Source: Candidatus Tepidiaquacellales bacterium UBA6667
GTDB lineage: Bacteria; Bacteroidota; Ignavibacteria; Tepidaquicellales; Tepidaquicellaceae
Assembly (NCBI GenBank): GCA_002455255.1
Contig: DKKL01000019.1
Span: 19,164-55,621, forward strand
DNA: 36,458 nucleotides
Reading direction: 5' to 3'
Shown here: piece after piece, positions 1 to 9,510 of the stretch
How the letters are laid out: each line of letters starts with the position of its first letter
Numbering within the stretch: the first letter of the stretch is position 1
Translations under genes and position numbers: made by a program
Notes under the pieces: generated by a model
What the model was told of the DNA's origin: nothing
Database searches by the model: none
Seen by the model: the letters and a program-made list of their open reading frames with translations, nothing else

Positions 1-3000
1 TATTCGTTATACTTTTCAAGAATGCTGTATTCCCTTTCGACTCTGAATCCGTTTTCATAAGCAATTACATTTTCATCAGCAGTATAGAAAGTAGTTGCAG
101 ATGAAAAATACACTTTTCCATTTCCTGTTTTTTCGATTCTTACAATATTATCACCTTGCTTTAAAATTGAGTTCTCAATTTTTATTAATTTATCTTTTTG
201 GAATATGTCGTTTGGTGTAATTACAGAATTGATATATTCTTTATCGTTCACAAAAACTTTTAATGTATAATCAGGATTTAATTCATCTGAATTTTTAAGA
301 TAATCTACCATTGAAAAAATTATGAATGCGGTTTCTTGTGTGTTCCTCCAAGAAAATCCCTGCCTTTGAGACATTAACCATCTTACAATTTTATTTTTTA
401 AATCACCACCATAGTTCATTTTCACTATTGCCTTTAGAGCCATTGCGGTAGTTTGCACTCTGTCATTTTGCCAACTGTATCTGAATTCCTGAGTTTCCCA
501 ATAGGCAGCACCTTCACCTGAATATTTAACATCATTAACAAGTTTAGAAAGCAATTCATTTGCTTTATCAGTATTTCCAATCTCGTTATATGTTAGTATC
601 AATAAACTTAAAGCATAATCACTAAGTTTTTCTGAAAGTAATTTATCTGCTTGCTCTTCAATTAATACTTTTTGGTCAGGTGCTGAAAGGGAAAGTGAAT
701 ACAAGACATACGCTTTTGTGGTAAAGTCCAAAGTATTTTTTGCCTGACGTTTAAGTGCGTTCACACCTTTTGTTTTTACATCTGATTTAACTTTAAAACC
801 TGATTTATCTGCTATGTTTAACCCATAGACAACATACGCGGTCATAAAAGGATCAGACCCGTCATTTCTCCACCATCCCCAACCACCATCACTCAACTGG
901 AAACCATAAAGTCTGTTAAGTCCTGATTCAACCATTTTGGGCAAGTCTTTTTGTGTCGCTTCGCTGATTGGTGCATTTAACTCTTTGAAAGCATTTGCAA
1001 CAACTACTGTCGGTAAAAATCTGCTCATAGTCTGCTCTACACAACCATAAGGATATCCTGTTAGTTCATCAAGTGATGTCAAAATAGTTGATGCGAGTGA
1101 AGGAGACACTGTCAATTTCATATCGGCAGTTCTGATATCAGCATTGTAAGGAATATTAATATTTCTTATTTCAGTTTTTGAATAGTCATCAAAATCTGCA
1201 ATTGTATTTGAAAATATTTTTAATCCGGATGGCTGTACAGGAACTTTTATTTCAACTGCATCTGATTCTTCATTTGTCAATGCTTCAACATAAAGTTTAG
1301 CTTCACCTGTAGGATTTGAGATTTTCAAATTCCAATCAACTCTGACTTCTGAGTTTGAATTAATTGTTAAAATTTGTTCTGCTGCATTTTGTAAATCAGC
1401 ATTTTCTGCTTTGAATTTTATTGTAGTTCTTTTGTCAGAATTTAGATAGTTATGAACGATAGTAGAAATGGTTACATTATCACCCTCCTGAAAAAATCGT
1501 GGAGTTTCCATTCTTACAAGCAAATCTTTTCTTGTAATTACGGTTCTCACATTTTGACCTACCTTAGTATCTTCAGTGATAACTCTTGATGTAATTCTCC
1601 ATTCTGTTAAATTATCAGGATATTTAACTTCAACATAAGCGTAACCGTCATTATCCGTTTTTAAATAAGGTGACCAAAGAATAGCATCTCTGAAATCTGA
1701 ACGAACTTCAGGGGATACATTTGAATCATCTTTATAAGATTCTGTTTTTTTGTCGACTACTTCTCCATCAACAATTACAATTGTTTCATTCGTCCTTCCA
1801 CCTCTTATATTAATTTTGGGGGAGTCTTTTGTTAGTCCAGACTGGTTTGTGGAAATCTCTTCAGATAATTCATTCATTTCTCTGTCATCATATAAAGTTA
1901 ATTCTTTAACTTCAGATTTTGATAATCTTATCTCTTTAACCCCGACATTTTTCTTTTTTAAAGAATATACTGATATTTCATATTCTCCTGCAGGTAGTTT
2001 AAACTCAAAGTTTCCGTTTTCGTCTGTAACTGCCGCTTCATATTCTTCATCAATAATTATAATAGCATCTTTTATTATATTTCCGGATTTATCCAATAAT
2101 CTGCCCTTTACCGTTGCGAGTTCTGATTCCTTAAGCGACTTCACATTAAACCTTTCATAAATTGTCAATAATCTTGAGTATGCATAATTATAATTATTAG
2201 TATTATATGTAGTGCTGACATAAACATATTTTGGTCCATAGAAAAATTTTCTGATATCTCTTGTTGCTTCAGGTTGGATTGCATATATACTTTCATCAAT
2301 AATTCCAACACCGACTTCTGCATTGCTCACAGGGTTTCCTCTGAAATCAAGCACTCTGAGTTTTAGTAAACCGGTTTCGTTAGGTTTATAAATTAATTTT
2401 GAAGGATCAATTTCAACCGTTAATAGTTTTTGTTCCTGAATTACGAGAAGATTTTTTGAACCGGTATATAAAATACCGTTTTTGAAATATGAAACTTCAA
2501 GTTTGAAATTTGAATTATATTTTTCATCAACTAATATTTCAAATTCTTTAGATATTCCCTGAATATATTCAGATTTATAATATAAAATATTATCGGATTC
2601 AGATGTTAATAAAACATTTGCGTTTTCACCCGGCAAGAATACAACTGTTTTTATAGTATCTCCCTGCATATAGCTGTCTTTATCAGTGAGAATTTGCACT
2701 TCATTATTTTCATTATTCCCCCAAGTCAATCCTGACTTATAAACATAAAAATTTGTCGAACCCTCAACTTTATTACCTCTGCTGTCATTTGAATATATTT
2801 CAATAACATAACTGCCTTCAGCATTATCAGGAACTTTAAAATCAGAAACACCTTTTCCCATCGAATTAGTTTTTCCTGTAAAGGAAGTAATTAAATCTTT
2901 TCTTTCTTTGCCGTCATTCTTTTCCCAATAGTATGTATATTTATAAATATTAACATTATAATCAACCGATACCGGTTTATCTGTGAAATCCATAGTAGTA

Positions 3001-4565
3001 ACATTCAGTTTTGCATCTTCGCCCGGCTTATACATATATTTGGAAGTATTTGCAGTTATGAAAAACTGACCTCTTGTTACAAGGACAGATGTAACTCCGG
3101 AAATTTCCCTTCTTGACTTATCTGTTACTCTTGCCTGAATTATAAATTTGAAATCTGAGTTTTCATCATACCACCACCAATATCTTCCTGTGTTTTTCAT
3201 TTTAAAATTTTCATTTATCTCATAATTAATATCAAGTTTACCTTCACTGTTAAGAACTCCTTTTCCTGAGTATATCATTTCAGAACCGGAGAAATCTTCT
3301 TCCATTTCTGAATAATATTCTTCATACCAAAAAGCATATTCGGAATATTTCCACCATGGTCTGTAATATCTCATTCTGTAAATATTATATTCAACCTCTG
3401 CATTCACTACCGGACTTCCGAAATAATAGTCAGCAGATATTTCAGCATTAATTGTTTCATTATTTAAGTATTGTGAATTTGCCGCTGAAACGTTCACCTT
3501 ATATTCAGGTTTTTTATATTGTTCAACTTTGAAAGATTCGGAGTAAACCTGATTCTCACCCATTTCGACATTGATATAATAATTCCCCAGTGGTGCTTCT
3601 TTATCAATTTTATAAACACCATTTAGACTGCCCATTTCATTTGAAGTAAGAACTTCTTTATAGACTTCAGCACCTCTTGAATCTTTTATTTTCACAGTTA
3701 CCTGTTTAAATTTTACAGGTGAATAATCATAGTTATTGCTTTCTCTGATTATCGCTTTAAAATTAACTTCAGAATCTGTTCTATAGACAGGCTGATTGGT
3801 ATATATATATACAAGATTATTGTTTTGACCATACCCAAAATATAAGTATGGGTCTGAAATAATTATTTCATTTTGATGAGTGCCGATAATTAAAGGAAAA
3901 GTGCTTCTTTTTTCTAAATTATAATCTTTTAGATTAAACGAAGTGAACGCAGTTCCACCTGTAGTTACACCTGAGCCAACATTTATCATACCTACATAGA
4001 ATTTCAGGTTCACATTATCAACAGGAATTCCTGTTGACTTCTCTGTTACATAACCCAGCATGGTGCTGACACCGGCTTTAGAAATTACTGAATATCCGGA
4101 AACAATAAAACCAATATATGCAACTTTATTATCTGAAGATATTTTTGTTACATAAGCTCCGGCATCAAGACCGGAAATCTCAATGTCATCATTTAAATAA
4201 GAATAATCATATTCTTTTTTTGCAGATATTGTTTTCTCAAAATTTCGAACTTCAGTAGTTAAGTATAAAAGATTTGTGCTATCAACACCAAACACATCAA
4301 TTCTTCCTCGTTCATACTGTTTGGAATAAAATTCCTCAGGATTATTTACTTTGAAAACCTGAATATTAAAATCCACACTGTTCTTATTCTTATTTGTGTA
4401 ATCATAAGCATATAAATTTAAAAATACATTTTCTCCCGGTTTATAAAACACACTTCCGGATAATGAGAAATTGAAATTTGACCTTTGTGCAAATGATGTG
4501 TTTGCTATTCCCATAGTGAGAATCAGGAACAGTAATCCCTTGAAGAAAGTATTATGTGTTTTCAT
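1..4565 (-). CDS. alpha-2-macroglobulin family protein, C-terminus beyond window
   Basis: A single uninterrupted minus-strand frame runs from an ATG at 4565 to the left edge, about 1521 codons; I checked it codon by codon and found no stop. Residues 1-26 are a type I signal peptide (cut near SFA/Q) with no lipobox, so the protein is periplasmic or secreted. Repeated beta-sandwich (MG-like) segments follow. A carboxypeptidase-regulatory-like segment lies near residues 815-870 and a TonB-plug-like motif (IRGGRTNE..IVIVDGEVV) near 918-937. The conserved macroglobulin stretch (LKTDNDGYAYVEVKYPDNLTEWR) comes next. The thioester motif GYPYGCVEQTMSRF has Cys1175 and Gln1178, followed by the helical thioester domain (GGWGWWRNDGSDPF). 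Family members trap proteases by covalent thioester attack after bait cleavage. The role here is inferred from the family; no penicillin-binding partner gene is visible. Confidence 0.9.
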   Translation of the reverse strand, partial: MKTHNTFFKGLLFLILTMGIANTSFAQRSNFNFSLSGSVFYKPGENVFLNLYAYDYTNKNKNSVDFNIQVFKVNNPEEFYSKQYERGRIDVFGVDSTNLLYLTTEVRNFEKTISAKKEYDYSYLNDDIEISGLDAGAYVTKISSDNKVAYIGFIVSGYSVISKAGVSTMLGYVTEKSTGIPVDNVNLKFYVGMINVGSGVTTGGTAFTSFNLKDYNLEKRSTFPLIIGTHQNEIIISDPYLYFGYGQNNNLVYIYTNQPVYRTDSEVNFKAIIRESNNYDYSPVKFKQVTVKIKDSRGAEVYKEVLTSNEMGSLNGVYKIDKEAPLGNYYINVEMGENQVYSESFKVEQYKKPEYKVNVSAANSQYLNNETINAEISADYYFGSPVVNAEVEYNIYRMRYYRPWWKYSEYAFWYEEYYSEMEEDFSGSEMIYSGKGVLNSEGKLDINYEINENFKMKNTGRYWWWYDENSDFKFIIQARVTDKSRREISGVTSVLVTRGQFFITANTSKYMYKPGEDAKLNVTTMDFTDKPVSVDYNVNIYKYTYYWEKNDGKERKDLITSFTGKTNSMGKGVSDFKVPDNAEGSYVIEIYSNDSRGNKVEGSTNFYVYKSGLTWGNNENNEVQILTDKDSYMQGDTIKTVVFLPGENANVLLTSESDNILYYKSEYIQGISKEFEILVDEKYNSNFKLEVSYFKNGILYTGSKNLLVIQEQKLLTVEIDPSKLIYKPNETGLLKLRVLDFRGNPVSNAEVGVGIIDESIYAIQPEATRDIRKFFYGPKYVYVSTTYNTNNYNYAYSRLLTIYERFNVKSLKESELATVKGRLLDKSGNIIKDAIIIIDEEYEAAVTDENGNFEFKLPAGEYEISVYSLKKKNVGVKEIRLSKSEVKELTLYDDREMNELSEEISTNQSGLTKDSPKINIRGGRTNETIVIVDGEVVDKKTESYKDDSNVSPEVRSDFRDAILWSPYLKTDNDGYAYVEVKYPDNLTEWRITSRVITEDTKVGQNVRTVITRKDLLVRMETPRFFQEGDNVTISTIVHNYLNSDKRTTIKFKAENADLQNAAEQILTINSNSEVRVDWNLKISNPTGEAKLYVEALTNEESDAVEIKVPVQPSGLKIFSNTIADFDDYSKTEIRNINIPYNADIRTADMKLTVSPSLASTILTSLDELTGYPYGCVEQTMSRFLPTVVVANAFKELNAPISEATQKDLPKMVESGLNRLYGFQLSDGGWGWWRNDGSDPFMTAYVVYGLNIADKSGFKVKSDVKTKGVNALKRQAKNTLDFTTKAYVLYSLSLSAPDQKVLIEEQADKLLSEKLSDYALSLLILTYNEIGNTDKANELLSKLVNDVKYSGEGAAYWETQEFRYSWQNDRVQTTAMALKAIVKMNYGGDLKNKIVRWLMSQRQGFSWRNTQETAFIIFSMVDYLKNSDELNPDYTLKVFVNDKEYINSVITPNDIFQKDKLIKIENSILKQGDNIVRIEKTGNGKVYFSSATTFYTADENVIAYENGFRVEREYSILEKYNE

Positions 4566-4732
4566 AAGTTTGGGAGATTAAGTTTGTAAAAGTTTTTCTA
4601 TAAATTAATATTTTTTACAGGTGAAACATTGTAATTTTATTTTCGTCTTCTTACTTCTTATATTAAACATATTCTATAAAGTTCCTGAAAGTGTCCACTT
4701 TTTTAAACAAAAATAAAAAATATTTAAATTAA

Positions 4733-5434
4733 ATGTTAGATGAATTAATAAAACCACCTTTTCAGGGGTTTGATCCGGAAGCAATAAAATTTCTTGCAAA
4801 GCTAAAAATAAAAAAAAATAATAATAAAGAATGGTTTGATAAGAACAGAGAAACTTATGAAACATATATAAAAGCACCAATGAAAGAACTAATGGATATA
4901 CTTGCTGTAGAATGTTCAAAGATTGACAGTGATATAATTGTTAGCCATAAATCAATTTTCAGAATTAACCGTGATATAAGATTTTCAAAAGATAAAAGCC
5001 CTTATAAAACCCAATCATCTGCAGCCTTTGCCTTGGGCAGGATTAAAGCAACTGAATATCCTTTGTTTTATTTTCATTTTAATGCTGATGAATTTATTTT
5101 TGCCAGTGGACAATACAGCAGTGATTCCGATAAACTTAAAAAAATCAGAGCTTATATAAGCAAAAACTTTAATGAGTTTCTTGAGATTATAAACGAAAGA
5201 AAGTTTAAAAAAACTTACGGAAAAGTTCAGGGAAAAAGCATTTCTAAACTTCCGAAAGGTTACGAAAATGAAACAGATAAAAATTTAATACCATTTTTGA
5301 AAATGACACAGTTCTATGTATGGAAAGAATATAAGCCGGATGTGATATTTAAACCCGATATAGTGAAACTAATTACATCTCACATTAAACTTGATTTAAA
5401 TTTTATGAAATTTTTAAACGAGGCAGTAAAATAA
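4733..5434 (+). CDS. DUF2461 (TIGR02453 family) protein
   Basis: This 233-residue soluble protein lacks a signal peptide. It carries the DUF2461/TIGR02453 hallmarks: FL..LK.NNNKEWFDKNR near residues 22-40, then IFRINRDIRFSKDKSPYKT near residues 80-98, and a central 'FHF' strand. Length matches the family, whose biochemical role is not established. It starts at the only ATG near the front of the frame. It is the first gene of a tight plus-strand set, with the hydrolase gene abutting its stop and truA overlapping that one, so co-transcription is likely. The 167 bases upstream separate it from the divergent macroglobulin gene and hold both promoters; nothing else was recognised there. Confidence 0.85.
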   Translation: MLDELIKPPFQGFDPEAIKFLAKLKIKKNNNKEWFDKNRETYETYIKAPMKELMDILAVECSKIDSDIIVSHKSIFRINRDIRFSKDKSPYKTQSSAAFALGRIKATEYPLFYFHFNADEFIFASGQYSSDSDKLKKIRAYISKNFNEFLEIINERKFKKTYGKVQGKSISKLPKGYENETDKNLIPFLKMTQFYVWKEYKPDVIFKPDIVKLITSHIKLDLNFMKFLNEAVK

Positions 5435-6220
5435 ATGAAAGAACATAATATCTCAGGAATTAAAGTGTATGATTACGGAGATGGAAAGCAGACGATTATT
5501 TTTATTCATGCATTTCCTCTCTGCTCTGTTCAGTGGGAATCACAGGTGGAGTTTTTTAAGAATAAATACCGAGTTATAACATATGATATACGCGGATTGG
5601 GTTACAGTTTATATTCTGATAATTTTCCGTTAATGATGGAAGATCATTCAAAAGATTTGCTTGAAATATGTTCGGAATTGAAATTATCAAAACCAATAGT
5701 TTGCGGATTATCTATAGGAGGATATATTATACTAAGAGCAATACAAATAAAACCGGAATTGTTTTCAAAAGTTATACTTGCAAATACCCGTGCTGAGAAT
5801 GATACGAATGAAATATTGATAGCAAGACACACAATAATTTCACAAATGAAAAAAGGGAAAAAAGATTTATTCCTGAATCAGTTTTTAAAAAATGTTATAT
5901 CCGAAAAAAGTTATTCAAACGATAAAATTAAAAACAGAATCAGAGAAGTTATGTCTTATCAAACACCTGAAGGGATTGCTTCAACTGCAAATGCCTTAGC
6001 TACGAGAACAGATAACGTATCATCATTAAAAAATATAGATGTTCCGGTGTTGATAATATCTTCCGACGAAGATAAAACAACACCAGTTGAATTTTCAAAT
6101 ACACTAAAAAGCGAAATTAAAAACTCAGAGCTTGAAATTATAAAAGGAGTTGGTCACATAAGCAATATGGAAGCACCTGAAAAATTCAATGAAATTATAG
6201 AGAGGTTTCTTTTAAAATGA
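5435..6220 (+). CDS. alpha/beta-fold hydrolase
   Basis: This 261-residue alpha/beta hydrolase has the oxyanion-side motif FIHAFPLCSVQWESQ near residues 24-39. The strand YDIRGLGYS follows, then the nucleophile elbow GLSIGGY with the catalytic Ser near residue 93. A late acid (SSDEDKTTP) lies near residues 209-217 and the C-terminal catalytic His is in GVGHISNMEAPEKF near residue 241. The layout resembles 3-oxoadipate enol-lactonase and related small esterases, but substrate cannot be read from sequence. The ATG directly follows the DUF2461 stop with no gap, and its 3' end overlaps truA by 4 bases, indicating translational coupling within one operon. Confidence 0.85.
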   Translation: MKEHNISGIKVYDYGDGKQTIIFIHAFPLCSVQWESQVEFFKNKYRVITYDIRGLGYSLYSDNFPLMMEDHSKDLLEICSELKLSKPIVCGLSIGGYIILRAIQIKPELFSKVILANTRAENDTNEILIARHTIISQMKKGKKDLFLNQFLKNVISEKSYSNDKIKNRIREVMSYQTPEGIASTANALATRTDNVSSLKNIDVPVLIISSDEDKTTPVEFSNTLKSEIKNSELEIIKGVGHISNMEAPEKFNEIIERFLLK

Positions 6221-6960
6221 GATTTAAATTATTCATTGAATATTCAGGCAATATCTATTCCGGCTGGCAGATTCAAAAAAATGCGAAAACCGTTATGGGT
6301 AAATTAATTGAATCTATCGAATCAGTTTTCATGAAATCAAAAGGTATAAACAAGTTTAAAGAACTTTACGGAAGCGGAAGAACTGATGCCGGAGTTCACG
6401 CTTTGGAACAGGTTGCACATCTTGAATGTGAAACAATGCTTGCACCGGAAATATTAAAAATCAAATTGAATGATGAATTACCATCAGATATAAATATTCT
6501 TGAAATTGAAAAAGTTGATAAGAGATTTCATGCAAGACATTCAGCAAAAAGCCGACAATATCTATATCAGATTTCAAAAAGAAGAACTGCATTTGAGAAG
6601 AAATTTGTTTGGTGGATAAAGGATGAACTTGATGTTACAAAAATGAAAGCAGCCGCTGAAGTTTTAACAGGATTTCATAACTTTGCAACATTTTCAGATG
6701 ATGATGATGAATTCAAATCAACCTTAGTTCAGGTAGATTTTATTGAAGTAGTTGATGATGAAGATAAAATTTACATAAGGATAAAAGCGTCTCATTTTTT
6801 GTGGAAAATGGTAAGAAGAATTGTTGGGGTTTTGGCTGAAGTTGGCAGAGGCAAACTATCCATAGAAGAAGTAAAACTTTTTTTAACAGAATTTTCGGAA
6901 AAGCCCTCAAGACTAACAGCCCCACCATCGGGACTGTTCCTTGAGAAAATCTATTATTAG
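6217..6960 (+). CDS. truA: tRNA pseudouridine(38-40) synthase TruA
   Basis: The 247-residue protein has the TruA signature: an N-terminal YSGWQIQ segment, the catalytic loop GSGRTDAGVHA with nucleophilic Asp57, FHARHSAKSRQYLYQI near residues 104-120, HNFATFS, and the late FLWKMVRRIVG near residues 193-203. It isomerises uridines 38-40 in the tRNA anticodon arm. Length is normal. The start ATG overlaps the hydrolase stop (ATGA). The stop codon overlaps the stop of the convergent DUF4397 lipoprotein gene by 4 bases, leaving no room for an intergenic terminator. Confidence 0.95.
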   Translation: MRFKLFIEYSGNIYSGWQIQKNAKTVMGKLIESIESVFMKSKGINKFKELYGSGRTDAGVHALEQVAHLECETMLAPEILKIKLNDELPSDINILEIEKVDKRFHARHSAKSRQYLYQISKRRTAFEKKFVWWIKDELDVTKMKAAAEVLTGFHNFATFSDDDDEFKSTLVQVDFIEVVDDEDKIYIRIKASHFLWKMVRRIVGVLAEVGRGKLSIEEVKLFLTEFSEKPSRLTAPPSGLFLEKIYY

Positions 6961-7652
6961 TTTTGAGAAATTAATTTTATATCAAGTCTTGGCATTGCAG
7001 CTCTTAACTTTCCCGAAATCATTATTGTATAAAATCCACCGGGTTGTAAATTTAAGGATGTAGTTCCTAAACTTTCGCCTGTATTTGATTGAATAATATT
7101 TATTGAATTTGAAGAACCTGTAAATTCTCTATATTCACTTACTGTTCCATTAGTCAAACCGGTAAAATTGCCGGATGAACCCTGAAGCTCAGCCCTCACA
7201 GTGCCTGCATCAGTTGAAAAGTATGCAATTCTTACTTTACAGTTTCCGCTTCCCGGATTTGCTCTGTTATCATTCACTCTCATAAGATTTACAGATGTTC
7301 CTATAAACGGTTGATTAACATCATAAACAAACATAGTATATCTTTGGTCTCCGTCATAATCTAATCCGAGCGTTACAGTACCTGACCTTTGATTAGAACT
7401 ATATTTTATATTAACTCTGTGTGGACCAATTGAAAGTGTTCTGTATGGGAATACTGAACCGTAAGTAAAATTTGTATTAACTGTATCAGCATTAATTGAT
7501 AAACGAGTATTTTCATTAGCAACATTTGAAGCATTAATAACTGAAAGTCTCGGATCAGTAACTACGGGTCCGCTTGGGTTATTTTCAGTATTACTGCAAG
7601 ATGAAAATAAAAAGCTCCCTGATAAAACAAAAAGTAAAAGAAATTTTTTCAT
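6957..7652 (-). CDS. DUF4397 domain lipoprotein (paralogue 1)
   Basis: This 231-residue protein has a lipoprotein signal peptide ending in the lipobox LFSSC (Cys19). A linker leads into a beta-rich DUF4397-like region: LSVINAS....LSINADTVNTNFTYGSVFPYRTLSIGPHRVN, then RYTMFVYD and a second half beginning VRIAYFSTDAGTV. This family is found in cell-surface and secreted bacterial proteins with no assigned reaction. It lies downstream of a second, clearer DUF4397 gene on the same strand. A strong hairpin separates the two, so they may not be fully co-transcribed. A TolB-like or adhesion role would be speculation. Confidence 0.75.
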   Translation of the reverse strand: MKKFLLLFVLSGSFLFSSCSNTENNPSGPVVTDPRLSVINASNVANENTRLSINADTVNTNFTYGSVFPYRTLSIGPHRVNIKYSSNQRSGTVTLGLDYDGDQRYTMFVYDVNQPFIGTSVNLMRVNDNRANPGSGNCKVRIAYFSTDAGTVRAELQGSSGNFTGLTNGTVSEYREFTGSSNSINIIQSNTGESLGTTSLNLQPGGFYTIMISGKLRAAMPRLDIKLISQN

Positions 7653-7712
7653 TTGAAATTTAGGTTAATGAAAGTAATATAAATATTTAAAATTTCAAAT
7701 TAATGAATATAA

Positions 7713-7744
7713 AAAATCCCTGAAATATTAATTTCAGGGATTTT
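7713..7744 (-). terminator. Rho-independent terminator between the DUF4397 genes
   Basis: A perfect 14-bp inverted repeat (arms 7713-7726 and 7731-7744, loop ATTA) with core CCCTGAAAT/ATTTCAGGG is flanked by A/T runs. Read on the minus strand it ends in a T run, eleven bases after the stop of the upstream DUF4397 gene (7755). It should end most transcripts of that gene before the downstream paralogue. Confidence 0.85.
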
Positions 7745-7754
7745 ATAATACTAA

Positions 7755-8459
7755 TTAGTTATTTGGAATTATTGAAGCACCTAATGCCTGTGTCCCTGTT
7801 CCGCCTACAAAACCTCTTGCAAAAACAGTATAAATTTTTCCGTTTGATAAATCAATTCCCGGTAAACTTAGGACAACTGTTGTAGAGCCTGCTAAACGAA
7901 CTTCCAAATCATAAACACCGGCATCAACAGGTGTAAAAACGGATGCCTGTTTAAAAGTATAATTTGAAAATAAAACAGGACCACCTGTAACAGCAATATC
8001 AACTGCAGGAGCATTCGGTGAGAGATGGATAAATCTAACATGTGCCTTGCCTGATGCCGGTGTTGTTAAATCATCATCATACCTAATAGCAGATAAATTT
8101 GCAACTGAATCAATAGCAAATATTGAGTAGTTAGTTGCGGCATCAAAATTCAAATCTAAATTAATTACAGAAGTCATAGTTCCGGTTACGTTCACTTTCA
8201 CATTTCTCACGCCGGGGGAAATCTGAGTGTATGGTAAATAATCAAGATAGGCAACATTTGAAGCAACAAGATTGTTATCTAAATAAATATCAACATTTGG
8301 TGCATTTGGTGATGCGTGAGCAATTATTGATTTTGCATTTATTAACTGAATTACTGGATTGTTATTATTATCACAACCTTGTAATGAAGAGAAGCTGATA
8401 AATGCAGCTGTAATAAACAAATAAGAAACTAAAGATTTAAATTTTTTTCTGATCTCCAT
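7755..8459 (-). CDS. DUF4397 domain lipoprotein (paralogue 2)
   Basis: This 234-residue protein has a basic N-terminus (MEIRKKFK), a hydrophobic segment and the lipobox LQGC near residue 29, predicting outer-membrane or inner-membrane lipid anchoring. The mature part contains two DUF4397 half-repeats, each opening with a near-identical motif: HASPNAPNVDIYLD near residue 48 and HLSPNAPAVDIAV near residue 145. Each is followed by a Y..L..G...V.V strand pair. DUF4397 proteins are extracytoplasmic and of unknown biochemical function. The paralogue downstream is more diverged and lacks the HxSPNAP motif. A strong terminator follows the stop codon. Confidence 0.85.
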   Translation of the reverse strand: MEIRKKFKSLVSYLFITAAFISFSSLQGCDNNNNPVIQLINAKSIIAHASPNAPNVDIYLDNNLVASNVAYLDYLPYTQISPGVRNVKVNVTGTMTSVINLDLNFDAATNYSIFAIDSVANLSAIRYDDDLTTPASGKAHVRFIHLSPNAPAVDIAVTGGPVLFSNYTFKQASVFTPVDAGVYDLEVRLAGSTTVVLSLPGIDLSNGKIYTVFARGFVGGTGTQALGASIIPNN

Positions 8460-8577
8460 TTAAGATTATTTTTAGTTATGAAATTCAAAACGATAACACA
8501 TTAGATTAAAGTTTTAGTTCCCGTTAAGGATTTTTTTTTATCAATTTTATATGAATTATTCTTTATAATTTTATAAT

Positions 8578-9510
8578 ATGAAAAAAATTATTTCCATTGC
8601 CGGTGGTACGGGGTTTATAGGCAAGTTTTTGACAGAAAATTTAATTAAAAATAATTTTTCTGTTAAAATATTATCAAGAAACATAAAAAAATTTGAAAAA
8701 GTTTTTCCGGATTATAAATCAAAAAATATAGAACCGATTTATTGGGATGATAATTCTGACTTATTTCAACTTTCAGAACAGATAAAAGGTTCGGAGTCAA
8801 TAATAAATTTATCAGGTGTAAACGTATCAGAAAAAAGATGGGATGATAATTTTAAAAAGAGATTATATGACAGCAGAATAAACTCAACAAACTTGTTAGT
8901 TGATGTAATTTCTAAAATGACAAAAAAACCTGAAAGTTTTATTTCAATTTCAGGAGTTGGTTATTACGGAAACCGACTTGATGAAAAACTTGATGAAAAT
9001 TCATCCTCAGGTAATGATTTTCTTGCAATGCTAGTGAAAGACTGGGAAAAAGCCTCACATAAAGCGAATGAATTTGGAGTGAGAACAGTAAATCTCAGAA
9101 CCGGCATTGTTCTTGAAAAAAACAATGGAGCATTAAAAGAACTTATCAGACCATTTAAATTTTTTGCAGGTGGTTATATTTCACCCGGAACTCAATATAT
9201 GTCATTTATTCATATTGATGATTTAACTGATATGTTTCTTTTTTGTATAGAAAATAAAAACATATCGGGAGTTTTAAATGCAGTTTCTCCCGAGCCGGTA
9301 ACAAACAAAGAATTTTCAAAGTCACTTGCAAAGGCAATTAACAAACCTTGTATTTTTATTATTCCCGGTTTTGCTCTTAAAATTCTTGTTGGTGAGTTTG
9401 CCGACAGTTTAACCGGAGGACAAAGGGTTTATCCTACGGCAGCCATGAAAAATAATTTTAAATTCAGATTTCCCGAATTAAAATCTGCTTTAAATAATTT
9501 ACTTAAATAA
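8578..9510 (+). CDS. TIGR01777 family SDR epimerase-like protein
   Basis: The 310-residue protein begins with the dinucleotide-binding Rossmann motif IAGGTGFIGKFL (GxxGxxG, residues 7-18). It then has the TIGR01777 family features: YWD near residue 60, INLSGVNVSEKRWDD near residues 79-93, SRINSTNLL, the active-site-region ISGVGYYG near residues 123-130, and the C-terminal DUF1731-like segment (GGQRVYPTAAMKNNFKFRFPELKSAL). The YxxxK motif of classical SDRs is not clearly kept, as in this family. Relatives such as E. coli YfcH have no firmly assigned reaction. It abuts the following kinase gene exactly (9510/9511), so the two are probably one operon. Confidence 0.85.
   Translation: MKKIISIAGGTGFIGKFLTENLIKNNFSVKILSRNIKKFEKVFPDYKSKNIEPIYWDDNSDLFQLSEQIKGSESIINLSGVNVSEKRWDDNFKKRLYDSRINSTNLLVDVISKMTKKPESFISISGVGYYGNRLDEKLDENSSSGNDFLAMLVKDWEKASHKANEFGVRTVNLRTGIVLEKNNGALKELIRPFKFFAGGYISPGTQYMSFIHIDDLTDMFLFCIENKNISGVLNAVSPEPVTNKEFSKSLAKAINKPCIFIIPGFALKILVGEFADSLTGGQRVYPTAAMKNNFKFRFPELKSALNNLLK

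Noticed and set aside
1750..2160. 136-residue plus-strand open frame
   Set aside because: It lies wholly antisense to the macroglobulin frame, which carries recognisable domains there; its Ser/Ile/Phe-rich composition is that of a shadow frame.
4674..4919. 81-residue minus-strand hydrophobic frame
   Set aside because: It is antisense to the DUF2461 gene, which has clear family motifs; Leu/Tyr-rich shadow of Lys/Glu/Asn-rich coding sequence.
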